Assembly: GCA_049515655.1 (NCBI GenBank)
Contig: JBEKTW010000033.1
Coordinates: 1 to 53,609, forward strand
Origin: JBEKTW01 sp049515655
Lineage (GTDB): Bacteria > Bacteroidota > Ignavibacteria > UBA10030 > SZUA-254
Reading direction: 5' to 3'
Length of the DNA: 53,609 nt
The notes beneath the pieces were generated by a model that was not told the origin of the DNA, searched no databases, and saw only the letters and a program-made list of their open reading frames with translations. Each line of letters opens with the position of its first letter. Positions within the stretch are counted from its first letter, which is position 1. Positions 43,031-52,203 of the stretch are shown in pieces. A program made the translations under genes and the position numbers.

Positions 43031-44227
43031 TCACGACCCCCGAAAGATCGTTCCTTCGCGCTCGAAAATCCAGGCACAGAAAACTAGACTGACGGATGCA
43101 ACGGCGATCAATGACAGATAAACCTCAGCAAGCAGGATCGGAGTAAAGGTATCCGCGATGATTGCTTTAGTTGTAAGTGACACATTAAGAATCGGAATCA
43201 ACGCTGTGATTGTATTCAGAGTGATTCCGGGCATCAATCCGATAAATGCGGGAACGATAATGACAATCATCATTGGAGTTATGATGCTCTGTGCTTCCTT
43301 GTACGACTTTGCAAATATCGAAAGCGATATCAGGATGGCGGCGAAGAATACGGATAGCGGTATCAGAAGTGAAACAAGTAGCAGGATATATCGCAACTCC
43401 AGAATCCCAAGAATCGTCCCGAGCAAAGCAGAAGGAATTTCCCGCACTTGCACAACGCCGATATAAAGACCGATCAAAGCAATCACAACGGATAGTATTC
43501 CCGTGAGCACTACAACACCAAATTTACCTGCGAGTATCTCCAACCTGCTCGCGGGCGAGGTGAGGATTGTTTCGAGTGTACCTCGTTCTTTTTCTCCCGC
43601 CGCAAGATCGATTGCAGGATACATGCTTCCAAGGAAACAGAAGATGATGAACAAATAGGAAAGTGCTCCGCCAAAAACTTCAGCGAGTTTTTCCTTTTCC
43701 GAGGCAAGATTCTCCTCTCGAAGATGAACTGTTTTGGTTACTGACTCATCGATATTAAGCGCCCTGAACCGAGCCGACCTCAATGCATCTTCAAACTTGT
43801 TGAGGAGTTCGATGACACGTGTTTTCTCAATATCTCTTTTCTCCGCAGTCTTGTAGTACAGCGTGATGGTTCCTGGACCAAGAGCCGCAATCGTTTTGTC
43901 GAAGTCTTCGGCAAACTCAAGACAGGCATCGAGACTGTCTTTCTGTATCAGGGAACGAGCTTCGTCAAGTAGGATGCCATCGAGAAGTCGAATCCGGCTT
44001 TCTTTGAGAAGCATCTGCCTGAATTCCTCAGCATTGCCGTGTGTTATCAGAGCGATGTTCAAGACCTTTTCTTGTGCTTCTCGTATCTGGCTGATCATAA
44101 CCCGCGAAGAGATTCCGATGAGCAGCGGGAATATGAGTAATGGGATGAGGATCATGCTGACCAATGTACGTCGGTCTCGAAGCGTATCAGTCAATTCTTT
44201 CTTAAAGATTACAAGGACTGTTCTCAC
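43031..44227 (-). CDS. natB: ABC-2 type exporter permease, NatB-like (cassette gene)
   Basis: A 398-residue membrane component. One transmembrane helix is at the N-terminus ('LVSMILIPLLIFPLLIGISS'). A large extracytoplasmic domain follows (about 35-205), then five or six helices in the C-terminal half ('YLFIIFCFLGSMYPAIDLA', 'VVVLTGILSVVIALIGLYIG', 'PMMIVIIVPAFIGLMPG'). The conserved 'AAGEKERGTLETILTSPASR' segment between helices is typical of NatB-type ABC-2 proteins that export sodium ions or small molecules. It overlaps the ATPase gene by 4 bp and ends next to attC, so both genes travel as one two-gene cassette. Confidence 0.9.
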   Translation of the reverse strand: MRTVLVIFKKELTDTLRDRRTLVSMILIPLLIFPLLIGISSRVMISQIREAQEKVLNIALITHGNAEEFRQMLLKESRIRLLDGILLDEARSLIQKDSLDACLEFAEDFDKTIAALGPGTITLYYKTAEKRDIEKTRVIELLNKFEDALRSARFRALNIDESVTKTVHLREENLASEKEKLAEVFGGALSYLFIIFCFLGSMYPAIDLAAGEKERGTLETILTSPASRLEILAGKFGVVVLTGILSVVIALIGLYIGVVQVREIPSALLGTILGILELRYILLLVSLLIPLSVFFAAILISLSIFAKSYKEAQSIITPMMIVIIVPAFIGLMPGITLNTITALIPILNVSLTTKAIIADTFTPILLAEVYLSLIAVASVSLVFCAWIFEREGTIFRGS

Positions 44228-44991
44228 GGTTGTGTCTCCCCGACAAGTCGAATGAATTCCTCCTCGATGGATGGAGTTTGCATGGCACGTCGGAAATCCT
44301 CAAACGCGCCGTTGTAGCACAGCTTGCCGTTATGAATGATGGCGAGGTCGTCGCTCAAAAGGCTAACTTCGCCCATAATGTGTGTGGAAAAGAGAACCGT
44401 CTTCCCGGCTTCTTTGCAGCTCCTGATTAGGTCTATGATATGTCGTGCTGTGATGACATCGAGACCCACAGTTGGCTCATCGAACACCACTATCTCGGGA
44501 TCGTGGATCATCGTACGAGCAATCGACACTTTCTGGCGCATTCCGGTGGAGAGTTTGCCGATGCGCCGACGGGCAAATTCGTGAATACCCAGGATGGAGA
44601 AAAGTTCGTCTTTCCGTTGTGTGAAATGATGAGTACTCATGCCATGCAAATCTGCATAATATTTGACGATTTCTTCCGGGGTCAAGCGCTCGTACAAGCG
44701 GGTTGTACCGCTCAGGAACCCGATTTTTCTCCGGACTTCTCGCGGCTGAAGCACGACATCAATGCCTGCGACGGTGATCGATCCAGAGGTGGGTTTCAAT
44801 AACGTGGCAACCATCCGCAGGGTTGTGGTTTTCCCGGCTCCATTTGGACCAACAAGCGTGAATACCCTTCCAGGCTTGCACGTGAACGTTATGCCAGCAA
44901 CTGCGTTGACAGCGTGACCGTCGGTTCGCGTTTCTTTACGCTGCTGACGATCAAGTTTGAACGTTTTCCAAAGCTCATTGACTGCTATCAT
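44224..44991 (-). CDS. natA: ABC transporter ATPase, NatA-like (cassette gene)
   Basis: A 255-residue ATP-binding subunit. Walker A 'GPNGAGKTT' (about 48-56), signature 'LSTGMRQKVSIARTMI' and Walker B 'IVVFDEPTVGLD' are complete, as is the switch His in 'VLFSTHIMGE'. It pairs with the overlapping permease gene. The start lies 44 bp past the truncated attC at 45035-45068. NatAB exporters are known for sodium or drug efflux; the cargo here is undetermined. Confidence 0.93.
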   Translation of the reverse strand: MIAVNELWKTFKLDRQQRKETRTDGHAVNAVAGITFTCKPGRVFTLVGPNGAGKTTTLRMVATLLKPTSGSITVAGIDVVLQPREVRRKIGFLSGTTRLYERLTPEEIVKYYADLHGMSTHHFTQRKDELFSILGIHEFARRRIGKLSTGMRQKVSIARTMIHDPEIVVFDEPTVGLDVITARHIIDLIRSCKEAGKTVLFSTHIMGEVSLLSDDLAIIHNGKLCYNGAFEDFRRAMQTPSIEEEFIRLVGETQP

Positions 44992-45034
44992 ATTATCACT
45001 ATTTGTTATAGTGATCGAGTTTCAGAATGCAAAT

Positions 45035-45068
45035 GGCAGCTAACTCCAGCAACAACGCATTGCTTCAT
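45035..45068 (-). other. attC: Truncated attC half site at the edge of the second array
   Basis: The minus strand reads 'atgaagcaatgcgttgttgc' + 'tggagttagctgcc'. It is the right arm and R' core (GTTAGCT) of an attC. The left half is missing. About 30 bp further the dispersed repeat copy C begins, so the upstream part of the array seems to have been cut off there. Confidence 0.7.
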
Positions 45069-45097
45069 TATGACCGACGGGACGTGTAATGACGCAT

Positions 45098-45490
45098 ATG
45101 TCCCCGTCGCCGGGTGGTGGTGCGGCATGCGTTGCTCCCGACGATACCTTGCCGATAATATACCAGTGACATTGTTCAATGTCAAATGATATCAAGCATT
45201 GTTTCGAAGAGGCACGGCATTTTTCGGATAACGAGCTCTGATTCTTCAGGGCTCGTGGGAAAGGGTCTGAACCATGATTTTTGGGATTATAGGATTACCG
45301 TGATAAAACATGAAGAAGGTTACCTTCTGCCGGGCAAGGACAAGGCTGAAGGTAACCTTCGCCGTCAGCCGGCGCGAGCTCGCCGGCCAGAGAGAAACCC
45401 ACGGCTGAAGCCGTGGGGAAAGGAAATGTCAAACACTGAGGAACCGTTTCAACGGTTTATCATCTGGAGGCACTCTGACGGCGGGCACAA
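45098..45490. repeat. Dispersed composite repeat, copy C
   Basis: Blocks in order: 'tgtccccgtcgccgggtggt', 'ccgataatataccagtgaca' + 'ttgttcaatgtcaaatg', 'ggtctgaaccatgatttttg', then a long hairpin 'gaaggttacc ... ggtaaccttc' (45315-45360). The last block is a palindromic unit 'acccacggctgaagccgtgg' + 'gaaccgtttcaacggttt' (about 45395-45460). The first blocks match copies A and B; the hairpin and palindromic unit match 52123-52300. It fills the gap between the second attC array and the next gene. Confidence 0.8.
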
Positions 45491-45491
45491 T

Positions 45492-45528
45492 TAAGAAAGC
45501 CCCACCCCGATGCTATCGAGGCAGGGCC
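45492..45528 (-). terminator. Rho-independent-type terminator of the T9SS gene
   Basis: On the minus strand 'gccctgcctcgat' + 'agc' + 'atcggggtggggc' forms a long GC stem followed by 'tttcttaa'. It lies about 70 bp beyond the stop of the gene that ends at 45597. Confidence 0.75.
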
Positions 45529-45596
45529 TCCCCAAACACTGGATTATCTCCGGCGGCCTTAGGTCAACAGGCCAAGAAAGCGGCCCATGCCACGGA

Positions 45597-46595
45597 TTAT
45601 CTCAGCAAGACAAGTTTCTTCGTTTCCGTAAACGTGCCGGCTCTCAGACAGTAAAAATACACTCCGCTCGGCATTTGCCCTGCATCCCATTTTACGGAAT
45701 ACTCGCCGGGCTGCCTCATCTCATTTACCAGAGTTGCCACCTCTCTGCCGAGAACATCGTACACCCCAAGTGTTACAAATGACCGATAACTAATGACAAA
45801 TGACACTGTTGTTGTCGGATTAAACGGGTTGGGATAATTCTGGAAGAGCTCGAACCGGCCCGGCGGGTCGACGATTATTTTCAACTTTTTCTCCAGGTAT
45901 TCACCTGTCGGCACCGAGAAGGCAAGGATTGCCTCCATTTCCTTTCCAACCGGTGCCGTTCTATCGACCGAGAAATCGAATCGAATAACCGCCAACCCCG
46001 CAGCAGTGTCCCGGCTTTCCACGGTTTGACCATTGCCGGTCCAATGTATCCAGGCCGGAGCGCTGACCGACGTAATTCTTGCCTCCTTTGAAAAACCGAC
46101 CTCACTCCCATCGATGAAGAGATCTATCCGGTTTCCTGCCGAGGCGAATGGAACATGGTAGGTCGTTTCCGTCGATGAGACCTTTGAGTGGAGCGCCTTC
46201 ACCCGGCGTGGCTGTTTTACCTGCGGGGGCACATGAACTTCGATGTGCTCGTTCTTGAGGTCATAACGAAAAACGGGGGCAATGTGGTTCCTTCTCCATT
46301 CCTTCATAGCACGGATGATGCGCCGGCGCTCTTCCATGGTCTTCGCCGCGCGTAGTTGTCGAACGAAACGCTCCATCATATCCTTATCGGCGATCGGCGT
46401 TGGAAAGAGTCCTTTTCTTGTATCTTCACCGCCTGTACGCGCACTCTTAACTTCCCTGCGTTGGGCTTCCGCTGCGTGCTGTTTGTTCACCTCGGCTCCG
46501 AAAAGGCGCTGTGCCGTGAAACACGCGGCAAATGCCGGCAGGAGGAGCATCGTTTTGCCGGTGACCATGCTCTTCATGCTGTGTGTGTTTTTCAT
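45597..46595 (-). CDS. Secreted protein with T9SS sorting domain
   Basis: About 333 residues from the ATG at 46595, which follows a 'ggggggatggca' purine run; an ATG two codons earlier is possible. Signal-like segment 'TMLLLPAFAACFTAQRLFGA'. The N-terminal part is charged and helical ('RFVRQLRAAKTMEERRRIIR'). A beta-sandwich part follows ('RIDLFIDGSEVGFSKEARI'), and the C-terminus is the T9SS domain ('LFQNYPNPFNPTTTVSF' to 'TKKLVLLR'). No enzyme motif is seen. It starts 23 bp after the stop of the larger gene upstream, so the two probably form an operon. Confidence 0.82.
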   Translation of the reverse strand: MKNTHSMKSMVTGKTMLLLPAFAACFTAQRLFGAEVNKQHAAEAQRREVKSARTGGEDTRKGLFPTPIADKDMMERFVRQLRAAKTMEERRRIIRAMKEWRRNHIAPVFRYDLKNEHIEVHVPPQVKQPRRVKALHSKVSSTETTYHVPFASAGNRIDLFIDGSEVGFSKEARITSVSAPAWIHWTGNGQTVESRDTAAGLAVIRFDFSVDRTAPVGKEMEAILAFSVPTGEYLEKKLKIIVDPPGRFELFQNYPNPFNPTTTVSFVISYRSFVTLGVYDVLGREVATLVNEMRQPGEYSVKWDAGQMPSGVYFYCLRAGTFTETKKLVLLR

Positions 46596-46617
46596 TGCCA
46601 TCCCCCCAAAGCGTGTC

Positions 46618-49200
46618 TTATTGCTCCTGACAAGGCTGACCTGCGCGCACCCGGATTTCAAGGATGCCCGTTTCCAAACCTTCGATCTGTTTACTTGTTG
46701 CGTCCGTAAGCTCCGCGTCCGGCTGGCCCGGGCGTATGAGCCAGTACTGCACATTGTTCCGTGGATTTTCGTTCACGGTCAGCACCAGGGGATAAGATGC
46801 CTCCCGGACCCAAATCTTTATAACGGTAGCCGGCTGGCCGGGAGAAACACTCTCGACCGATTGTCGCGATTGAAACCCGGAAGCCAATGTTCCCGTGCCT
46901 GCTTGTGCTGCCAGCAGACTGTCGTTCAATCCCGCCGCCAACGGACGATCCGCGTTGCGGACGAGCAATGTCTTCCGGTTCCCGTTTGTGTCTGTCAGCG
47001 TAAGCCGGTCGACCGATGCCGGTGCGTCGATGCAGCATGGAGGCAGGCAGGGAGTTTGGTTGAAACTTGCCGAGATGGTATGGCTCGAAACAATCTTCGT
47101 GAACGTGTAAGCCCGGATTGAGCCCCGGGAAACCCCGTCCACGGTTACTTTGCCGATAGTGTAACCGGGGTTTGGCGTGATAGTAAAGGATTTGCTGGCT
47201 CCGGAAGTGACGATCAAAGCTCCGGCTGGATCGATCGTTCCGCCTGCTCCCGCCGACGCTGTGATCGTGTAGGTATTCGTTCTGAAATCGGCTGTGATTG
47301 TGTGATTCGATGTAACGTTGCTGAAGGCGTACGTTGAAGCCGCGGGCCGGGCGGTCCCATCGACGACCAGGCCTCTCACGGCATAGCCGGAATTCGCCGT
47401 GATCGCAAAGGATTGACCGGATCCATAATCGACGAACACGGTATCATGAGGGTCGATGGATCCCCCGTCTCCCGCTCCGGCAATGATCCGATACCGGTCG
47501 ACCGCGAAAAACGCGCTGATCGTATGATTGGCGGTCACGTTCCTGAATATGTACGTCGAATCCGTTCCTACGGAGGTATCCGCGTTGTCGATGAACACTC
47601 CCGCGATGTGATAGCCGGGATTCGGCCTGATGGTGAATGTGAGAGTTCCTCCATCGCCGACGCTATTGCCGCCCTGCGGATGGATCGACCCGTTCACACT
47701 GGCGGTTGCCGTGATTATATAGCCTACCGGTGCCGGAGACATTTGCGCCAGGAGATATTGCGCGTTGAAGAAGATGAGCGCGAACGCCTCACTCGATAAC
47801 ACGCTCGCGCTATCGGCAACGGCGTGTTGGATGACGGTATCCAGCGCGCGGTGGGCTGATAGAGAATCATTTCGTTGAAGCCGTGCCTTCGCGGAGTCGA
47901 TGAGCAGAGCGTAGGTATCCGCGCTCGATTGGCTCGTGATCCACCCAAGCGAGCGGGATTGCAAGACATAAGATTTGAGTGAGTCGAGGAAGTTGAGACG
48001 GTTGAAGGGTGAAGGGGGATCTTGGGCAGCGATCGTGTACCCCTTTATAGAATTCGTGAGAATGTCATTCTTCAAATCATTTTCACTGAGGTCTGTTGAA
48101 TCAAATACTGCATTCGATTCTGGACGGTATCCTTGAACATAATACTCTACGATGGCAGGCAGGGATAGGCTGTTGATTTCAAAACCAGACGCGGTCTGCC
48201 CGGGGTTGATCATGCTGCTCTTGAAGTTATCAAAGACGTACCATTTCCGCCCGTGTACGCGCGAGGAACTTAGAGGTTCCCAATGTACAGGACCTGTCGC
48301 GCCAACAGCTTGCCTGGTATTTCCAAGGTAGATTGCGCGGATCCGTTGCCTACTGGACTGGTCGTTTCTCCATGCATATTGGTAGCGGCAGGAGTTTCCA
48401 CTGGACGAAACGACACATTTACACGAGACACTCGCCAGATTGGCAGGCAGGAACTCTTTCCCAGCGACTTGGTGAATTGATGGCCAAAACCCGTACAGTG
48501 AGCCATTCCATCCGTATGTCACCCATGGAAGAGTCGGCCCCTGCAAATAGGTGAAATCCGTTTCCACAAATCCTTGACCGACTTGACCCCGGATTCTCTG
48601 AGTGCTGTCCTCTGCTATTTGAAAAAGTTCAAATAAGCCACCTTGGGAGACGATGACCGATTGGCCATCTCGAGGATCGATGTCATTGAGAACTCGTCCC
48701 CTTAGTCCATTCCAACTGAAGATCCACATGTAGCTCAGTGTCCATTGATCGCTTAATTCGTCGTACACGCTCAGCACATCAACCTCGCCATCGTGGTTCA
48801 GATCGGTTGCAGCAAATATATGACCGAACGAACCGGATCTAACGTGATCATCGTACCAAATAATTTGTCCATTCTTGAAAACCCCGACAATAAGGCTATC
48901 TATGGTCTCCAAACTATCCACCGACCTACGAGTTTCAAAGAAAACGCAGCCCTGCAGTGTTTGGTAAGGATCGATGATCATCTCATCGTTTGGCTCCAAA
49001 GTTTTTCCTACCAATGAATCCATCACAAAAAACTTGACCGTGTACTGGCTTCCGAACATCGCATGAACCTGTGCCTCAAGCGCTGCTCGGATTAAGCCGT
49101 TTGGATCGTTGGGATTTTGCTGCGCGCAGAGAGTGTCAAAGAAGAACAGACCTAAGATTACAGCAAACGACAATAATGATTTAATTGTTCCGATGATCAT
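46618..49200 (-). CDS. Secreted protein with three bacterial-repeat (InlB B-like) domains
   Basis: An 860-residue exported protein. Signal peptide 'LLSFAVILGLFFFDTLCAQ'. The first 280 residues include an integrin- or VCBS-like segment ('FAATDLNHDGEVDVLSVYDE'). Residues about 495-730 are three repeats of about 75 residues with 'NPGYHIAGVFIDNAD', 'NSGYAVRGLVVDGTA' and 'NPGYTIGKVTVDGVS', each ending 'SHTISASF'-like, as in Listeria-Bacteroides repeat domains. The C-terminal 130 residues resemble the beta domain that usually comes before a T9SS tail, but no sorting domain follows in this gene; the next gene downstream has one. Probably an adhesin or binding protein. Confidence 0.82.
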   Translation of the reverse strand: MIIGTIKSLLSFAVILGLFFFDTLCAQQNPNDPNGLIRAALEAQVHAMFGSQYTVKFFVMDSLVGKTLEPNDEMIIDPYQTLQGCVFFETRRSVDSLETIDSLIVGVFKNGQIIWYDDHVRSGSFGHIFAATDLNHDGEVDVLSVYDELSDQWTLSYMWIFSWNGLRGRVLNDIDPRDGQSVIVSQGGLFELFQIAEDSTQRIRGQVGQGFVETDFTYLQGPTLPWVTYGWNGSLYGFWPSIHQVAGKEFLPANLASVSCKCVVSSSGNSCRYQYAWRNDQSSRQRIRAIYLGNTRQAVGATGPVHWEPLSSSRVHGRKWYVFDNFKSSMINPGQTASGFEINSLSLPAIVEYYVQGYRPESNAVFDSTDLSENDLKNDILTNSIKGYTIAAQDPPSPFNRLNFLDSLKSYVLQSRSLGWITSQSSADTYALLIDSAKARLQRNDSLSAHRALDTVIQHAVADSASVLSSEAFALIFFNAQYLLAQMSPAPVGYIITATASVNGSIHPQGGNSVGDGGTLTFTIRPNPGYHIAGVFIDNADTSVGTDSTYIFRNVTANHTISAFFAVDRYRIIAGAGDGGSIDPHDTVFVDYGSGQSFAITANSGYAVRGLVVDGTARPAASTYAFSNVTSNHTITADFRTNTYTITASAGAGGTIDPAGALIVTSGASKSFTITPNPGYTIGKVTVDGVSRGSIRAYTFTKIVSSHTISASFNQTPCLPPCCIDAPASVDRLTLTDTNGNRKTLLVRNADRPLAAGLNDSLLAAQAGTGTLASGFQSRQSVESVSPGQPATVIKIWVREASYPLVLTVNENPRNNVQYWLIRPGQPDAELTDATSKQIEGLETGILEIRVRAGQPCQEQ

Positions 49201-49212
49201 ACGCGGCTCCAG

Positions 49213-51714
49213 TCAGTTCGAGGGCTTAAAATGCTGTGAATTCTGTACGACCTTCTTACCATATCCTGCCTCCCCGCTGTTGTATCTCTGTACAGCGCCT
49301 GTCCACGTGGCATCATAACCCTCTTGCCATTGACACTCAAGAATATGCAAGCCAGGAAGGTAGTCCTTGGCCTTCAAACCGAAATACGCCAGCACCAATT
49401 TCTTTAACAATAAGTCGCTGTATCGAGGCAACAAAAAATCATACTCGTTTAGCTTTTCAGGTGGCGGGCTATCTTGTGCGCGGGTCATATATCTAGTCTT
49501 GTACTGGGCATATCTATTCTGTGTTTCGTAGAAGGGGTTATCAACAGCCGATACATAAAGCATCTGAATGAATCCGTAAGATGTAACGGTTCGGGTCTGG
49601 GCGGGATCTAGATATCCTCGTCCAGCAGACCCGTTCATGAGATTCTCTTTGAGCCTTTCGTGTGCTGCGTCCTTTGCTTGAGCCTCGTTAAAACCGTCAG
49701 ACGAATCTCTAAAGAAATAATACAATTCTGTCCAGGCATTCGTAAGTTCATAGCTGCCGATGATTCTATCCAAGCCGTCGTCCAAATGCTGTACATAGCT
49801 CGAAAACCAATTCCGGGTCGCAAATTCTGCAATTGTAGTCGGGGACCGAATGTAATCTACAGGCCTTACATTGCTGTGGGGCGGCGTGCTGTTGCCGTCC
49901 GGGATAGCATCGCCTGATCCCATGCTCGGTTGAGAATCACTGGAGACAACAAATGGTAGGCCATTTGCGAAGTAATCATCCCACCGACTCTTTTGAAGAG
50001 AATAGTCGTAAAACGGTTCATATCTCCACGACGGCTGGAACGAGGTCTCTTTTTGCATTTGTCCTTTGATTATCTGCGGGGGGATCCCATTCTCACCGGC
50101 GTATTTGACAATAATGCTGTCAAGATTAATCTGTCGATTTGATACATCGGTGGTCGTATTATTTGTCGATCCCAACCGCTTTGGCCTCTTCACCTCAATC
50201 ACAATCGAGGCCGTGTCGGCGTAGATAGCCCTCAACCTCACCCTGTAGGTCGAATCTTTCTGCCAGTATCGGCCCACGAGCCGGATCTGATCGGTGGGTA
50301 AGGGAGCACCCGTCGAGTCTTTGTATTCATAATACACTCCGAGCTTGCTGCCGGAAACTGTGTCAACGTGGAACTCCACACCGCTGAGGTCGCTGTCCTG
50401 TGGTGTGCTGTATTCCTTTATGACCGTACTGTAATCGAAAGGATCCAGCGTCGCCTGATAATACTTCGTCTCGCCGAGCAGTATGTCGTTGTTCTTCACC
50501 GTCACCGCGCCGCTTGCCCGGACGGTGTCAAGCCCATCGTATGGATACAGATACGGGAGCTGCCTCGGATATATTGTGCAGCAGTCCCCCGTTTTCTCGA
50601 CCGTGAAGTGTATCTGCACGCTGTCCGCGGGCGATTGTTCGTTCGCCAGAAATTTCAGCGACCTTCCAAGGGAAGCGTCCGGCCCGTCGATGATGACGTC
50701 GCACAACGAATCTCCGGTTTCGGAAAAGTATCCCCAAAAATCACCGTACGACAACGTTCCGTACTGCGTGCTGTCCGTGATACGGATGCGCGCGTACGGA
50801 AACAGTAACGGAGAGTACGGCGCTCCGTCCGCATCCACTATTTGAAGAATGATTCTCGCTTTCTCTCCAACGGGAACAAGTGGAGGGTCGACGAGCACGG
50901 AGATATGGTACGGTTTGACAAGCACAGACGTGGTGCGCGTGATCCCGTTGGCCGACGCTTCGAGAACCACTGTTGCACCCGAATCGGTAGGCAAATGGCC
51001 ATCGGCGACGAGGAGGAGATTGTTCATCTGCGCTGCAAGAGCGGTAATGACCGTTCCGCTGACCTTTGCTCGGGAGATATTGTGCCATGAAACGTAATCG
51101 GCACCGGAGAGAATTCTGATGGTGACAGAGTCTCTTGCCGGATCCCACGAGTCGTAACTGCAGTCGCTTTCTTTGCTGATACTCAATGTCAGTGGATTCT
51201 CGTAGAGCACCGTCGCCCCAATGCTGAGCTTGAATCTTGAAGGTAGAGGATTGGCGTAGGGCGGCAAATCCCAGGGAGTGTACAGGGGTCCCCCATTTCC
51301 ATAATTGCCGAAAATGGTGGATTCATTAATCACGGTATCGGCGCCGATGCTCGCCTTGAAGTAAGCGGGGAAACTTTGTCCGAGCGGTACATCCACCAGT
51401 ATCTGGAAATCAAACTCGTATTCTCCGGCACACAGCGGCACGTCACCCGACAGACTCGAGGTGCCGCGGAATGTCCATAAATCGCATTGCTCGACGTATG
51501 GCTCGAGTGTCCGGTACACGTCCACTTGGGCGAACGAGGCCGAGTTCCAGCACGCGCTGATGTGCATCGTTCGCGTCGAAGATACTTCCCGGACGGTATG
51601 CAATGTGAACGTGGATTTCTCCTTCATGGTCACCTGCCCGATGAGAGAAGAATCGGTGAACAAGAAAAGATTCGTAACTAATACCCCCATGATACTACAT
51701 GCGCGCCTACGCAT
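49213..51714 (-). CDS. Exported Ig-domain protein with a divergent lytic transglycosylase (SLT) domain
   Basis: About 833 residues. The 'gaaggag' site precedes the ATG at 51714, and a signal segment follows ('IMGVLVTNLFLFTDSSLIGQ'). The N-terminal two thirds are beta-sandwich domains ('VSGTVITALAAQMNNLLLVA', 'PLVPVGEKARIILQIVDADG'). The C-terminal third shows SLT-type marks: 'GIPPQIIKGQMQKETSF' with the catalytic-type Glu (about E556), 'SYGFIQMLYVSA' (about 713-724) in place of 'GLMQLMPATA', and 'AVQRYNSGEAGYGKKVV' (Y811) in place of the 'YNAG' motif. About 160 residues separate the Glu from the GFIQM motif, far more than in standard enzymes. It would cut the glycan strand of peptidoglycan if active. 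The assignment rests on motif order only. Confidence 0.68.
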   Translation of the reverse strand: MRRRACSIMGVLVTNLFLFTDSSLIGQVTMKEKSTFTLHTVREVSSTRTMHISACWNSASFAQVDVYRTLEPYVEQCDLWTFRGTSSLSGDVPLCAGEYEFDFQILVDVPLGQSFPAYFKASIGADTVINESTIFGNYGNGGPLYTPWDLPPYANPLPSRFKLSIGATVLYENPLTLSISKESDCSYDSWDPARDSVTIRILSGADYVSWHNISRAKVSGTVITALAAQMNNLLLVADGHLPTDSGATVVLEASANGITRTTSVLVKPYHISVLVDPPLVPVGEKARIILQIVDADGAPYSPLLFPYARIRITDSTQYGTLSYGDFWGYFSETGDSLCDVIIDGPDASLGRSLKFLANEQSPADSVQIHFTVEKTGDCCTIYPRQLPYLYPYDGLDTVRASGAVTVKNNDILLGETKYYQATLDPFDYSTVIKEYSTPQDSDLSGVEFHVDTVSGSKLGVYYEYKDSTGAPLPTDQIRLVGRYWQKDSTYRVRLRAIYADTASIVIEVKRPKRLGSTNNTTTDVSNRQINLDSIIVKYAGENGIPPQIIKGQMQKETSFQPSWRYEPFYDYSLQKSRWDDYFANGLPFVVSSDSQPSMGSGDAIPDGNSTPPHSNVRPVDYIRSPTTIAEFATRNWFSSYVQHLDDGLDRIIGSYELTNAWTELYYFFRDSSDGFNEAQAKDAAHERLKENLMNGSAGRGYLDPAQTRTVTSYGFIQMLYVSAVDNPFYETQNRYAQYKTRYMTRAQDSPPPEKLNEYDFLLPRYSDLLLKKLVLAYFGLKAKDYLPGLHILECQWQEGYDATWTGAVQRYNSGEAGYGKKVVQNSQHFKPSN

Positions 51715-51736
51715 TGCTGCTCCTTCTACCGGATAG

Positions 51737-52021
51737 ATTCCCCACCAACTTGTGAAGCATCGACCGTGCCCCCTCGCCTCAACCGTCTCCCGCCACGTAT
51801 GGCGCCGACCCCATTCGTACGACTCGCATCAACGGTCTCGTGACTGCGAGGAAGTGCTCAGCAAGAACTATTCAAGAACCAAAGTGTCCAAGGAAGAACG
51901 ATCAGTGCCGCTTGAGGTAGAACGCACTCTGCCTCTCCGTCTACCTAAGCCTGGGCCTCAGGGTGATACGATGGGAAGATAAAACTTTTTTGAAACAATG
52001 TCAAGTATTTTTTCGAATATT
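51737..52021. other. Gene-free stretch
   Basis: No supportable gene is seen. The last 60 bp are AT-rich ('aaaacttttttgaaacaatg' and following) and could hold promoter elements for the gene reading leftward from 51714, but no motif is certain. Confidence 0.4.
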
Positions 52022-52200
52022 TTTAATAAATTGCGGACAACAAACTCCGATTATTCTGAGGTCGTGGAACGGTCTGAACCATGATTTTGGGGATTCTCTG
52101 GATTACCATGATAAAACATGAAGAAGGTTACCTTCTGCCAGGCAAGGACAAGGCTGAAGGTAACCTTCGCTAGTAGTCGGCGCCAGCTCGCTGGCCACAG
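52022..52200. repeat. Dispersed composite repeat, copy D (right part)
   Basis: 'ctccgattattctgaggtcg', 'ggtctgaaccatgattttgg', 'gattaccatgataaaacatg' and the hairpin 'gaaggttacc ... ggtaaccttc' (52123-52168) repeat the order found in copy C. The left blocks of copies A-C are missing. It leads straight into the tandem array that follows. Confidence 0.8.
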
Positions 52201-52203
52201 AGA

